DNA of 64,000 bases from Candidatus Chloroploca asiatica (GCF_002532075.1 NZ_LYXE01000090.1:124001-188000), one strand, 5' to 3'; positions 8,435 to 17,364 are shown, counted from the first letter of the stretch. Made by a program: numbers and translations. The notes: generated by a model from the sequence alone, not told the origin.

Positions 8435-11400
8435 TCAAACCCGGGCAAGCTGGAGAAGCTGATGCTCATCTTCTCTGACCAGAAGCGCGCGTCCTGGAGG
8501 TTGCTCGGCACTGCGTTGATCGCTCAGGGGGAGGGCGACCCCCAGCAGGCGGGTGCCGGGATCATACCGGCCAGGCCAGAGAATAAGGCCGGAACGCCCC
8601 GCATCCAGCGCACGTAGAAGGTTATCATCAGCATAGGCCACGCTGGCGGCGAGCAGTAGATGCTCACCATAACGACCACCAACCTGGATCATTTCGCCCA
8701 GCGTATCGAGCAGATTGGGGCTGCCACCATAACTCTGCGCAAACTGGGCGCGCATACGCTCACGGCAAAGGTTGTAGTCATCAATGAGGACAAGTCGTCG
8801 GGGCGGTGAAGCGGCCATCCTTGCCGCGACGAGATCGATCCTCAACGCACCCGCCCCATGTTCATCATCCGCATAGAAACGGGTATGGGCCAGTTCACGC
8901 AGCGCAGACAGGTTGCTCCGCGGGCCATCGAGAATGTAGAGGCCCAGTTCAGCGGGATTGTGATGGGCAGTCAGTTGATGCACGATCATGTGGAGCAGGC
9001 TCGTTTTACCACTACGTCGGGGACCAATAACAAGCGCATGCGGCGTTTCACTATCCAGCGCCAGCCACGCAGTATGAAGATTACGGCTTTCGCGACCAAT
9101 AGGGAGCACCAGCCCACCGTGCGTATGTGCGGGTGGCATAGGCGTGGCAAGGGTAGCCACCGTGATGCGCTCGGGGAGCAACTCAACACGCATTGGTTCG
9201 GGATCAGAGCTTCCTCTTTCGCCCCAGAACGCAGCCAGATAGGTCACATAATCGCGCACCTCACTGGTGAGATCAGGCTCGAATGGACTTGCCTCGCGTT
9301 CGGCGACACCGGTTGGGGCCAACGCCATAGAAGGAAGGGCAACCTGGAGATCAAGCGCTCCATAATCGGGATGCGCAACCAGAGCACGTCCAGGCTGACC
9401 TGCAGGCAGCGGCGTTGTCACCCGCGTGCCGAGCAGTTCGCTATAGTCGTGAAGATCGGGCTGACGGAGCGTAAGGCGATGCTCGATCAAAGCTAACAAA
9501 CGATAGCTCAGATCCGTGGCGCGATCAGCACTTATGACGAGATGCATACCACAGGATCGTCCGAGGCGTGCCAGACGGATCAGGGTTGCCAACAACTCAT
9601 CGTCGCCACCCTGTTCGCCAAATTCTTCACGGAGAACCGCGAGCTTATCAATGACAACCAGAAGTTCTGGGAGAACGATACCTGTCCGCAGCCGGTAGGC
9701 CGCGAGATCAGCCGCATCGGCAGCGCGCAAAAGCTCTTGCCGTTCACGAAGCGTGGTGTCCAGCATACGCAAAAGGCGACGCACCCGTTCAACCTCACGA
9801 GCTTGCAAATGGTCACCAACATGCGGCAGACCAATGAGTGAACCGAGACCCTGGCCACCTGCGTCAACCAGGTAACACCAGAGCGTCTGGGGCGAAAAAG
9901 TCTGGGCCAGACTCAGCACGAGCGTACGCAGTAGCGTTGTTTTACCACTGCCGGGAGCACCAACCAGAGCCACATGTCCGGTCGCAAAGTCAAAGGCAAA
10001 AGGTTGGCGGCGACACTCCTGGGGCACATCAAGCAAGCCAATAGGCGCCGCAAGCCATTGTGCTTGTCCAGATGCTTCGCTTGATGAACGAGACGTTGGC
10101 TCAGCAACCAGTGTTCTGAGGGTCAGGCGGAGTGGGAGCGGTGGTTGCCAGATGGGCTGTGGTAGCCAGCCAGGGTAGGCAGGTTCCATGGTGCTGCCAG
10201 CCGTGCGGAGGGCACGGACGAGCAGATCGAGGTCTGTTTCGCGTTCAGTTGAAGAACCGGGATGCCCTGGCGCAACCGGTTGTTCCTGGCCGTTGCGCAA
10301 GAAACTCACACGGGGGCCTTGTGTCCCAGGTTCAGTGGGCTGATAGACTCCAGTAACGACGGCGACCTGGAGGGGCCTCACTTCGCCGCCTGAGCGCATA
10401 TAGGCCCGGCCAGGCACATCAGTTGTCAAGAAGGCGGCATCAGGCTTGAGCAACATCGTACGACTATCTTCCGCATTGCCCAAGCGCAGAGCAACAAAGA
10501 AACTCAATTGGCTGCGAATCTCATCAGTAACGGCACGCGAAGGTTGCTGTGTTGCGAGCAGCAGATGCACGCCGAGACTGCGACCCTGTTTGACGACCCG
10601 GATTAACTCGGCCACAAAGTCGGGATACGTGCGCGCTAATTCATCAAACTCATCAACGACAATCAGCAGGTTGGGCAAAGGTGGCAGACCCTGGCTAGCG
10701 GCGAGCCCCCGATAATCGCGGATATTTTCAACCTTGACCTCGTGGGTGGTAGCCAGGGCTTTGAGCAAACTTTTGCGGCGTCGTAACTCACTCTTGATCG
10801 ACGTCACGGCGCGTTCGGCCATACGGCCCTCGAGATCGGTGACAAGACCTGCGGTATGCGGAAGGGGTTCAAACATCATCAGCCCTGCCCCGCCCTTGAA
10901 ATCAATCAAGAGCAACTGCAAGCGTTCGGGGCTATGGGTGGCACACAGCGCAGCAACCATTGTTTGCAGCAACACACTCTTGCCTGCCCCGGTTGCCCCG
11001 GCGATAATACCGTGCGGCCCATGACGGCCTTCATTGAGATCGAGACAGACCGGCACGCCATCCGCACCGGCACCGATCGGAACATCGGGATGCCACGCCA
11101 GAGGCAATGGTTTTGACCAAGCTGCGGGTGGCGTCAGACTCAGCTCATTGCGTATACCAAGCAAATCAAAGAGTCTGACACTACGCGGAAGATCCTGTGC
11201 GCCACCACGTTCGAGCAAACGAATGCCTGCAAGGCGGCGTGCGAGCTGATCACTTAGCGCAAGCACAACCTGATCGGGCGTAAAACGCCCACGGGGCCAC
11301 TGTTCGCCGCTGCGAACCCAGCGACCACCATAGGCATCGAGTTCCAGCATCGCAGCACAATCTTCAGGAATCTGATGCCACGCCGCGACCAGCAAGAGAC

Positions 11401-12448
11401 AGACCATACCGAGAGACGCACCATGGCGAATAACCTCGGCCAGCGCAGGGTAGGTCTGAGGCAAATCGGCGCCATCAATCAACAAAAGGATACGCGGTTC
11501 TTGCGGTGATGACGCATTTGCCCCGGGACTCTGCTCACGGCGCCGACTGAGTTGATCGAGCAACTCGCTTCCCAGAGCACCGATAGCGCCTGGTGAAGTG
11601 GCAAGCATGCGCTTGCCAGGGGCAGAATCATTGCCCAACGGGATCGTATGGGGGAGCCAACGGAGCCATTCCCATTCATCGGCGGTAGCAGTCGGGCAAA
11701 ACAGAGCGACGCGGAGATCACCCGGAGCATGCAACACCACTGCTTGCCAGAGGAGAGCACGGATGAGGGCACTGGCAGCAACACGTGAACCTGCCACACC
11801 AAGCGAACCGAGCGTGCCAAGCGGCACCGTGATAGGCACCTGGCGCAGGGTTGCATATTCAGTGGCAATCCGGTAGAGCCGCTGATCGACCATACCATCA
11901 CGCGTGGGGGAAGGAACACAGGCCTGACTAGAGGCTGGTATGCTGCCAATCCCCACCCGCAGATCGAGAAAATCATCATCGCTGATACGACGCTCCCACA
12001 AGCGTGGCTCAGGCCTCGCCTCGCCGCTACCAGCAATGAGCAAGAGCTCATTGGCCTCGGGATGCAAGTAGGATCGCGCAGTGCGTTCCTGGTCATAGAG
12101 GCGACGCAGGCGTGTCCGCCCTGTTTCCAACTGATCTTCAAAAAGATCCGTGCGACTGCGATGAGCAGCCACCGCACGATGCGCCTTAACGCGATGCTGA
12201 TGGAAGCCCAGGCCAAGCCCGAGCAGGGCCATTGTTCCGGTTGGCAAAGCAACCAGCAACGGATTGCCACCAGCGAGGCTCGCGGTACCGGCAAACACAC
12301 CAGCCCCGGCAAGTGGCAACAGCATCGGCAACAGATCAGGCTGTCCGCTTTGCGGCGGATCAGGCGGCTCGGGCAAATCAACGCTTTCGCAGGGCCAGTG
12401 AGGGCGAATCCGGGGAGGACGATTAAAGATCTGGTATGTCATACGCAT
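8435..12448 (-). CDS. FtsK/SpoIIIE-family type VII secretion ATPase (EccC/EssC-like)
   Basis: A motor protein of about 1,337 aa. After a short N-terminal cytosolic stretch, a hydrophobic region near residues 35-75 gives the membrane anchor. Three FtsK-like ATPase domains follow. The first has Walker A GATGAGKS at 484-491 and Walker B LLIVVDEFDEL. The second has GAPGSGKT near 829-836 with LLVVID. The third has GPRRSGKTS near 1142-1150 with RLVLIDDY. Three tandem domains are the hallmark of EccC/EssC. The open frame runs 78 codons further upstream but overlaps the preceding gene; ATG 12448 has AGGA 4 nt before it and lies 10 nt past that gene's stop. WXG100 genes in the same operon support the role. 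Confidence 0.88.
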   Translation of the reverse strand: MRMTYQIFNRPPRIRPHWPCESVDLPEPPDPPQSGQPDLLPMLLPLAGAGVFAGTASLAGGNPLLVALPTGTMALLGLGLGFHQHRVKAHRAVAAHRSRTDLFEDQLETGRTRLRRLYDQERTARSYLHPEANELLLIAGSGEARPEPRLWERRISDDDFLDLRVGIGSIPASSQACVPSPTRDGMVDQRLYRIATEYATLRQVPITVPLGTLGSLGVAGSRVAASALIRALLWQAVVLHAPGDLRVALFCPTATADEWEWLRWLPHTIPLGNDSAPGKRMLATSPGAIGALGSELLDQLSRRREQSPGANASSPQEPRILLLIDGADLPQTYPALAEVIRHGASLGMVCLLLVAAWHQIPEDCAAMLELDAYGGRWVRSGEQWPRGRFTPDQVVLALSDQLARRLAGIRLLERGGAQDLPRSVRLFDLLGIRNELSLTPPAAWSKPLPLAWHPDVPIGAGADGVPVCLDLNEGRHGPHGIIAGATGAGKSVLLQTMVAALCATHSPERLQLLLIDFKGGAGLMMFEPLPHTAGLVTDLEGRMAERAVTSIKSELRRRKSLLKALATTHEVKVENIRDYRGLAASQGLPPLPNLLIVVDEFDELARTYPDFVAELIRVVKQGRSLGVHLLLATQQPSRAVTDEIRSQLSFFVALRLGNAEDSRTMLLKPDAAFLTTDVPGRAYMRSGGEVRPLQVAVVTGVYQPTEPGTQGPRVSFLRNGQEQPVAPGHPGSSTERETDLDLLVRALRTAGSTMEPAYPGWLPQPIWQPPLPLRLTLRTLVAEPTSRSSSEASGQAQWLAAPIGLLDVPQECRRQPFAFDFATGHVALVGAPGSGKTTLLRTLVLSLAQTFSPQTLWCYLVDAGGQGLGSLIGLPHVGDHLQAREVERVRRLLRMLDTTLRERQELLRAADAADLAAYRLRTGIVLPELLVVIDKLAVLREEFGEQGGDDELLATLIRLARLGRSCGMHLVISADRATDLSYRLLALIEHRLTLRQPDLHDYSELLGTRVTTPLPAGQPGRALVAHPDYGALDLQVALPSMALAPTGVAEREASPFEPDLTSEVRDYVTYLAAFWGERGSSDPEPMRVELLPERITVATLATPMPPAHTHGGLVLPIGRESRNLHTAWLALDSETPHALVIGPRRSGKTSLLHMIVHQLTAHHNPAELGLYILDGPRSNLSALRELAHTRFYADDEHGAGALRIDLVAARMAASPPRRLVLIDDYNLCRERMRAQFAQSYGGSPNLLDTLGEMIQVGGRYGEHLLLAASVAYADDNLLRALDAGRSGLILWPGRYDPGTRLLGVALPLSDQRSAEQPPGRALLVREDEHQLLQLARV

Positions 12449-12458
12449 AGGTTCCTGC

Positions 12459-12848
12459 TCAAGGTTTCTTTGCCAATTGGCGTTGACGCTCACGTTCGCG
12501 CTCACGCGCTTCTTCCTCTTCACGTTCACGTTCCTGACGTTCCCACTCGGCGCGATCGCGTACACGGCGAACCTGTTCATCGTAAGCTTCGGCATCAGCG
12601 CGAGCAAGACGATTGGCCGCATCGCGGCAATCGCCTGCAAGCTGACCCGCATCGAGGTTCTGGGTATGGCGTTGATGGTCAAAGAAGCTGCGATGGCTTC
12701 CTAGCCAGACCTGGCAAGCATCGATCCCCAGCTTTGTGCAATCACCAATCGTGCGTTCGATCGTGTCAGCAGCATAGCGCAGGGCAAAGATAGCGGCCCC
12801 GGCAGCGCCGTGATCCCAACGTACATCTTCATAATTGGGTTGTTCCAT
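12459..12848 (-). CDS. Small W-x-G helical protein with charged C-terminal tail
   Basis: A 129-aa all-helical protein in the secretion operon. Two predicted helices flank Trp48-Leu-Gly50, a WXG100-like turn. After about residue 85 the protein becomes a strongly charged Arg/Glu helix, including runs such as EREREEEEARERERERQ. It has no signal peptide and no membrane segment. It may be a WXG100-like partner, substrate or chaperone, but the tail makes it longer than canonical WXG100 proteins (about 100 aa). The ATG at 12848 (GAGAG about 10 nt upstream) is chosen; the frame stays open 15 codons further. I do not recognise the family with certainty. Confidence 0.6.
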   Translation of the reverse strand: MEQPNYEDVRWDHGAAGAAIFALRYAADTIERTIGDCTKLGIDACQVWLGSHRSFFDHQRHTQNLDAGQLAGDCRDAANRLARADAEAYDEQVRRVRDRAEWERQEREREEEEARERERERQRQLAKKP

Positions 12849-12931
12849 GGTTGTTTGCTCTCTATGTCTAGCTAGGTTGGAGTTCGCCAGCATAAGCGCG
12901 GTGACGCCAAGCGCGCTGCCTCTACCTAGCT

Positions 12932-12976
12932 CCTTCGCTGGAACAAGCTAGCAATGTTAGCTTATTCCAGCGAAGG
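12932..12976 (-). terminator. Long hairpin inside the secretion operon
   Basis: Arms of 19 nt (CCTTCGCTGGAACAAGCTA and its near-perfect complement, one mismatch) around a 7-nt loop, in the gap between the lipase gene and the small W-x-G gene. No U tract follows. It could stop or attenuate transcription, or set the mRNA ratio between effector-like and ATPase genes. Confidence 0.5.
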
Positions 12977-13055
12977 CAAGACTCTTGCGCACCATAAGCC
13001 CCAAAGACCCAGTCAGAGGCTTCCCTTACATACGCATAGGGAGGCCGACAGGCAC

Positions 13056-14861
13056 TTACCTTGATGGGCCGGGTGAAGGCGGCACGGGTGTTGGCACTGG
13101 CACGGGTATCGGTGTTGGCACAACAACGTTCCAGGCAAACGACTCTGGCGTTGGCATCAGGTTTTCGGAAGCTTCGAGGTTGAAGGGCACTGGCGTGGGC
13201 CTGGGGCCAGGGCCAGGCGGCGGCGGTGGTGCAGGCGCCGGCAACGGGGCAAGTTCGAGCAGATCGCTATAGGCGCGATAACTGATGCTCGCAACCTCGT
13301 AAGGCGCGATCTGGAGCTCGTAGGGCAGATCCTGATATTTGCGGATATCCTCATAGCTGGTATGGGCCTGGATGGGATCATCAATAGAATAATTGTTGAG
13401 CATGATGATATTCTCGTATCCACTATGACCAGCCCCGACGCTTAGGGCTAGCACATCGTCAGAGTCAACATAATGACGTTCGATGGTGTGCGCAAACGGA
13501 TCATCATCTTCGTCGGGTTGCTTATCAGCACCGGCGGGGCCATTCGGTCGTACCATGCCCAGGGTAATGAGCGACGCACAGACAATGCCCGCTTCTTGCA
13601 TCCGTTGGCGTACTTCGGGATCGTTGCGTAAGAGCAGACACATGCCACCACCCATGCTGTGGCCTTCGAGATGCAGTCTGCTCCCAGGAGGGATACGTTC
13701 GAGGGCAGCAAGGAACCTTGCCTTGACCTGCAGATAGTAGGCGTTCGTTTCGGTCAGGTTCATAGAGGTCTGGATGACAGCGGTGAGATTATTGGCGGCA
13801 CCGGGCTTATGTGGATCAAGCCCGGCAAAACTGATGCGATAGTCACCCGTGGCGTCATTGAGCCGTTCGAGACGAACCTGTTCATACGGCCAGTAGCTAA
13901 TCCCACAGTGATCGCCAAAACGAGCATCAGCGATCAGCGGGTGAAAGTGTGCTTCGGGAACACCGCCGGCGCTGAGTTGGAAGGCCTGGGTCACACTGAC
14001 ATTGAGGACGCCCTCTTCGGCATCAATCAGGTATTCAGCGGTGGTTTCGTCACGGGCCTCAATCGTCTTACCGAGTTGCCGACTCAGATTGAGCGAAAGT
14101 TGATCAAGCTGGGTGGCGATCAAGAGAAAGAGTTGAGGATGCAGGTGGGCTTGACTCTCGTACCAGAAGCCCTGGTGCAACAGATCAAGCATATCTCCGG
14201 TCTCTTGCACATCTTCGTAGGCCCAGCGTGGGCCATTGCCAAAGGTCGCAAGGAAGATGGTCTCGAGGCCACAATGAACCAGTCCCAAGGCCAGGAACTG
14301 GGTCAAGGCAGGTGCGAGCAGAGGAAAAGCGGGGCCGACCCACTCTAGCGACAGATTGAGGCTTGTCACAAGCAGCAACAAGCGCACGCCAATCCAATTC
14401 CAATGTATAGCTTCGTAGGTAGCGACAATCTCACCAAGGGTAAAATCAACCCCAAAGAAGACCGGTTGGTCGGCTCCCTGCTCCCAAAGGGTCTGGGCTA
14501 TCAACATCAGGGCACCGTCGAAACCATGCTGATCGTAGTGATGACTGAGCACTCGCAAACCATTGTGCATCGTCTCGACGAGTGAGCGACCTCCGCCCAG
14601 GGTCGTATCAGCCATAGCAAAGCCATGGGCGATCTGCCCTGTCCACGACGCAAGTTCAGCTTCGCGGCGGGCGAGTTGGAAGAGGCGAGCCGGGAGATCT
14701 GGCATGCCACCAGGCGCAGGGAACTCGGTGCAACGAGCCAGGCATGGGCCAAGGGCTGCATCAAGCCGACGTGCCTCATCTTCGAGACGTGCAGCCGCAT
14801 CATTGCCGCCACGAGCGTAGATGGTGAGCAACGGAGGACGAGCTGAACTAGTCGTGAGCAT
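13056..14861 (-). CDS. Lipase-type alpha/beta hydrolase with WXG-like N terminus, candidate T7SS effector
   Basis: A 601-aa protein in the T7SS-like operon. Residues about 20-85 are helical and contain Trp73-Thr-Gly75 followed by FAMAD, a pattern like WXG/LXG secretion domains. The middle carries a class 3 lipase-like core with GHSMGGG, nucleophile Ser402. A plausible acid and His lie in the later region (DSDD, GAGHSGY). The last 65 residues are very proline-rich (PAPPPPPGPGPRPTP). There is no Sec signal peptide. The ATG at 14861 has AGGGAG upstream and starts 12 nt after the preceding stop. A secreted lipase/esterase role is inferred from the operon and domain order; the substrate is unknown. 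Confidence 0.68.
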   Translation of the reverse strand: MLTTSSARPPLLTIYARGGNDAAARLEDEARRLDAALGPCLARCTEFPAPGGMPDLPARLFQLARREAELASWTGQIAHGFAMADTTLGGGRSLVETMHNGLRVLSHHYDQHGFDGALMLIAQTLWEQGADQPVFFGVDFTLGEIVATYEAIHWNWIGVRLLLLVTSLNLSLEWVGPAFPLLAPALTQFLALGLVHCGLETIFLATFGNGPRWAYEDVQETGDMLDLLHQGFWYESQAHLHPQLFLLIATQLDQLSLNLSRQLGKTIEARDETTAEYLIDAEEGVLNVSVTQAFQLSAGGVPEAHFHPLIADARFGDHCGISYWPYEQVRLERLNDATGDYRISFAGLDPHKPGAANNLTAVIQTSMNLTETNAYYLQVKARFLAALERIPPGSRLHLEGHSMGGGMCLLLRNDPEVRQRMQEAGIVCASLITLGMVRPNGPAGADKQPDEDDDPFAHTIERHYVDSDDVLALSVGAGHSGYENIIMLNNYSIDDPIQAHTSYEDIRKYQDLPYELQIAPYEVASISYRAYSDLLELAPLPAPAPPPPPGPGPRPTPVPFNLEASENLMPTPESFAWNVVVPTPIPVPVPTPVPPSPGPSR

Positions 14862-14873
14862 CGAAGAATCTCC

Positions 14874-15674
14874 CTAAGCAACAGCTTGAAGCCATGCAGT
14901 CATGGTGGCAAGTTCATTGCGGAGCCTGGTTCCATCAACGGGATGCAAGGTCAGCGTCGTGGATGAGCCGTCTGATGGACTCCACCAGGTACCAGATGTG
15001 CCAACAAGCGCAACGGCACCACAGACCTGCGGGGGGAGGCCAGTGGTCATACCGCGCATAGCCCCAAAGGCAAAACGAGCGGGTTGTGGCCCAACCGCGT
15101 ACAAAAACTGGCTAGCCAGATCAGATTCAAGCCCACTGGTCATCAGTGAGCGATGAGCGATCGCAACGTCACCCCGATCGATGGCATCAAGCGTAGTAGC
15201 GAGCACATCCACTTCGACCGTCACAACCGGCCTGGGCTGTTCAGGATGAGCATCAAGCGTAGCGACCAGCCAGGCTGTCGCCTCAGCGTGGCTCCCCAGG
15301 AGCATGAGGCGATGCGTACGAGGCAAGGGACTGGTATGGAGGACAACAAGGCCCTCACACGACGTGAGATGCGCAACCTGTCGCTCGTTGGCGCGACGCT
15401 CCACCAGGACGAGACAGCTATCAGCCAGCGCGACTGAGCGGGCAAGCTCGGCGAGCGCACGAACAGGTTCGGGAGGATAGAGGGCTTCAGTATCCAATTG
15501 TACGAGTTCGCGTGCAAGGAGACTCCCGGTTGCTGCGGCGAGCGCAATACCCAGCCCGATCTGGTCGTACCCTTCGGTTGGACGAGGGCCCAGGGCGAGC
15601 GGGGTAGGCAAACCCAGCAGACCGAGGAGGAGGAGCAGTTCCTCGTGACTAAGTTGGAACGAGTGGGCATCCAT
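14874..15674 (-). CDS. EspG-like T7SS-associated protein (tentative)
   Basis: A 266-aa soluble protein between the WXG100 and lipase genes. The N terminus FQLSHEELLLLLGLLGLP, followed by alternating strand and helix segments, resembles the start of ESX secretion-associated EspG chaperones. EspG binds cognate substrates in mycobacteria. No catalytic motif is visible. ATG 15674 has GAGG at 6 nt. The gene sits 12 nt before the lipase gene, so a chaperone role for that protein is plausible. The family assignment rests on a weak pattern and on position, so it may be an unrelated Chloroflexota-specific family. Confidence 0.45.
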   Translation of the reverse strand: MDAHSFQLSHEELLLLLGLLGLPTPLALGPRPTEGYDQIGLGIALAAATGSLLARELVQLDTEALYPPEPVRALAELARSVALADSCLVLVERRANERQVAHLTSCEGLVVLHTSPLPRTHRLMLLGSHAEATAWLVATLDAHPEQPRPVVTVEVDVLATTLDAIDRGDVAIAHRSLMTSGLESDLASQFLYAVGPQPARFAFGAMRGMTTGLPPQVCGAVALVGTSGTWWSPSDGSSTTLTLHPVDGTRLRNELATMTAWLQAVA

Positions 15675-15755
15675 GGTCTACCTCGGTTTCGTAGCGTGCC
15701 TGGCAAAGTATGTGTTGTCGGCGGAACACCCCTTGCCAGGGCACCAGCTTCAGCC

Positions 15756-16037
15756 TCACATATTGCCGCCAGCCTGCATGATGTTCTGATTGATCTGATG
15801 GATCTGCAGGCGCAATTCTTCGAGGGCATGCTGAATCGCGATTAGCTTCTGATGCGTATCACTCCAATGGGCACGAAATTCGGTGGCAAGTCGTCCATCC
15901 CAGTTGTCGGGCTGCGAGAGAAGCTGGCCTTTGCTGTTGAGCTGGTTGATCTGGTCAAGCAGTGGGCCGTTGACGATCCCTTGAAAGGCAACGATAGCTT
16001 CACGAGCGGTAGCCGTCGAAAGAACACGATCACTCAT
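15756..16037 (-). CDS. WXG100-family protein (EsxA/EsxB-like)
   Basis: A 93-aa two-helix protein with Trp46-Asp-Gly48 in the central turn (NWDGRLATEFRAHW). Helices flank the turn, and the length matches WXG100 substrates of type VII secretion. The family lacks signal peptides and is exported as helical-hairpin dimers. ATG 16037 is chosen because AGGAGG lies 8 nt upstream; the 14-codon longer frame has no such site. First gene of the secretion-like operon, so probably the most highly expressed. Confidence 0.88.
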   Translation of the reverse strand: MSDRVLSTATAREAIVAFQGIVNGPLLDQINQLNSKGQLLSQPDNWDGRLATEFRAHWSDTHQKLIAIQHALEELRLQIHQINQNIMQAGGNM

Positions 16038-16140
16038 AGCGAACCTCCTGTAGACAATGCGTTTATAATCGTCTCGCACGTTATACCGTGGAGCACGCCA
16101 AAAAGTTACGATCGTTGCTCAAACAAGCGAAAGATTTGCC

Positions 16141-16425
16141 ATGAATATTTCAGAGCATCGTCTCAAGCGCCGCAAGCGTTGGGCGCTGCGAGGAGCCCTG
16201 ATCCTTGCCGCCCTATCCATTGTGCTCGGGGGACTCTTCAACGTCTTGATTACACTGGCTGGACACAACCTTCCACCTGAGCCAGGCATAGGCTTCTGGG
16301 TCCTCTTGCTGTTGCGTTCATCGTTGGCATGGGGCGGGGGTGCCCTCTTCTTTGGCGCTGTCCTAGGGGTCTTTGCCTCGATGATCTGGCGCGACGACGA
16401 AGAATTAGGCCAGCACAAAAGCTAA
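16141..16425 (+). CDS. Small two-TM membrane protein of unknown function
   Basis: A 94-aa protein with a basic N terminus (RLKRRKRW) and two hydrophobic helices at about residues 16-40 and 50-78, ending in a charged tail. It is divergent from the WXG100 operon with 103 bp between. I do not recognise a family. The ribosome site is weak (GAAAG). A TATAAT-like -10 box lies at 16064-16069 without a convincing -35. A role alongside the secretion locus is possible but unsupported. Confidence 0.6.
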   Translation: MNISEHRLKRRKRWALRGALILAALSIVLGGLFNVLITLAGHNLPPEPGIGFWVLLLLRSSLAWGGGALFFGAVLGVFASMIWRDDEELGQHKS

Positions 16426-16450
16426 CGAGCGCTTACGTAGATACAACTGC

Positions 16451-16479
16451 TTGCAGAAAAGATAGGGGTATGCTATACT
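16451..16479 (+). promoter_or_regulatory. Promoter upstream of the CPBP-like gene (distal)
   Basis: TTGCAG (16451-16456), 17-nt spacer, TATACT (16474-16479). It would give a leader of about 180 nt before the GTG at 16667. Confidence 0.65.
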
Positions 16480-16607
16480 CAAGTTGCATATAAACAAAAT
16501 TATGCTCTATGTGAACTGTCATTTCATACTTAAATTGCTCCTGCTGCCCTGAGAAAAAGTTGGCACTCGTTTCGGTTCTGTGTATGTGCAAAAGGATTGT
16601 TTAACGC

Positions 16608-16636
16608 TTGCATATGCTGTGCAAGTATGCTACACT
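16608..16636 (+). promoter_or_regulatory. Promoter with operator-like dyad upstream of the CPBP-like gene (proximal)
   Basis: TTGCAT (16608-16613), 17-nt spacer, TACACT (16631-16636); start near 16643, about 24 nt before the GTG. A dyad CTTGCA-N7-TGCAAG (16607-16625) covers the -35 and half the spacer and could bind a repressor. Confidence 0.65.
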
Positions 16637-16666
16637 CAGCCTGATACCACCACAGCGGAGTCACTC

Positions 16667-17356
16667 GTGAATGTACAATTAAACAAAAACTTCCCCAAAG
16701 CGGGTGAAGAACCAAGCAGTGTGACGATACGCAATGCGGAACGTCTGATCTTGTTTTATTGGCTTATTTCCGGGGTGCTCGGGGTAATCTTTCTCTGGGA
16801 CTGGCTGACGGCCTGGAATGTTCCGGTGACATTCAGCCATCCTTGGTTCGTGCTCTACCTGATCTTCTCGTTTGGGCTGACCCAGGTTCTCTATCTGCTG
16901 GTAGCGCGTCACGATGGACGCCCATTGCACTGGGGGGCAACGGCGATCTTTGCAATTGGCAATGGTGTCGCCGAAACGCTCGCATTTGCCTTGATCTACC
17001 GGTTAGGTGAAGTGATCGGGACATGGCTGATTGGTCTCGTTGCTCCTTCCTTTGCAGCCCTAGGTGGGTTGATGGTGGGCATTATCTTCTTTACCATCTA
17101 CGGTGGCCTGATTCATGGCCTCTTCTGGCTGCGCATTTTGCCCCCCCATCTTGATGACTCACCGCGTTCGCAGGCGATTCGTAAAAACCGCCCCATCGCC
17201 GAGATTGTCCTGGTACTCGGGTGGAGTCTCTGCTTGTGGTGGACCCGCGATATCTGGACGGTGATCTTCTTCCATATTCTGGTGGATATTGGTCTGATGG
17301 TGCTGGTTCGTCCTCCCATCTTTGGGGCGCGCCCAAGCCCTGTGCCAGCCAGTTGA
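16667..17356 (+). CDS. Multi-spanning membrane protein, possibly CPBP-related
   Basis: A 229-aa protein with about seven hydrophobic helices. ETLAFALIYR, YGGLIHGLFW and FFHILVD occur in the order of the three CPBP (Abi) motifs, but the first lacks the EExxxR pair, so protease activity is doubtful. The GTG start at 16667 has GGAG 6 nt upstream and fits the proximal promoter; the frame stays open to 16580 without a better site. Function unknown. A 25-bp hairpin follows directly. Confidence 0.6.
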   Translation: MNVQLNKNFPKAGEEPSSVTIRNAERLILFYWLISGVLGVIFLWDWLTAWNVPVTFSHPWFVLYLIFSFGLTQVLYLLVARHDGRPLHWGATAIFAIGNGVAETLAFALIYRLGEVIGTWLIGLVAPSFAALGGLMVGIIFFTIYGGLIHGLFWLRILPPHLDDSPRSQAIRKNRPIAEIVLVLGWSLCLWWTRDIWTVIFFHILVDIGLMVLVRPPIFGARPSPVPAS

Positions 17357-17364
17357 CCTTTGAT

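Noticed and set aside
11479-12381. Open frame of 300 codons on the minus strand
   Set aside because: It lies within the EccC-like gene in another frame and shows no domain.
12449-12682. Extended N terminus of the EccC-like protein
   Set aside because: It overlaps the small W-x-G gene and lacks a ribosome site; ATG 12448 fits better.
12062-12793. Open frame of 243 codons on the plus strand
   Set aside because: Antisense to the EccC-like and small W-x-G genes, with no coherent protein features.
16667-17356. Active CPBP protease call
   Set aside because: The EExxxR motif is missing, so only a loose family resemblance is stated.
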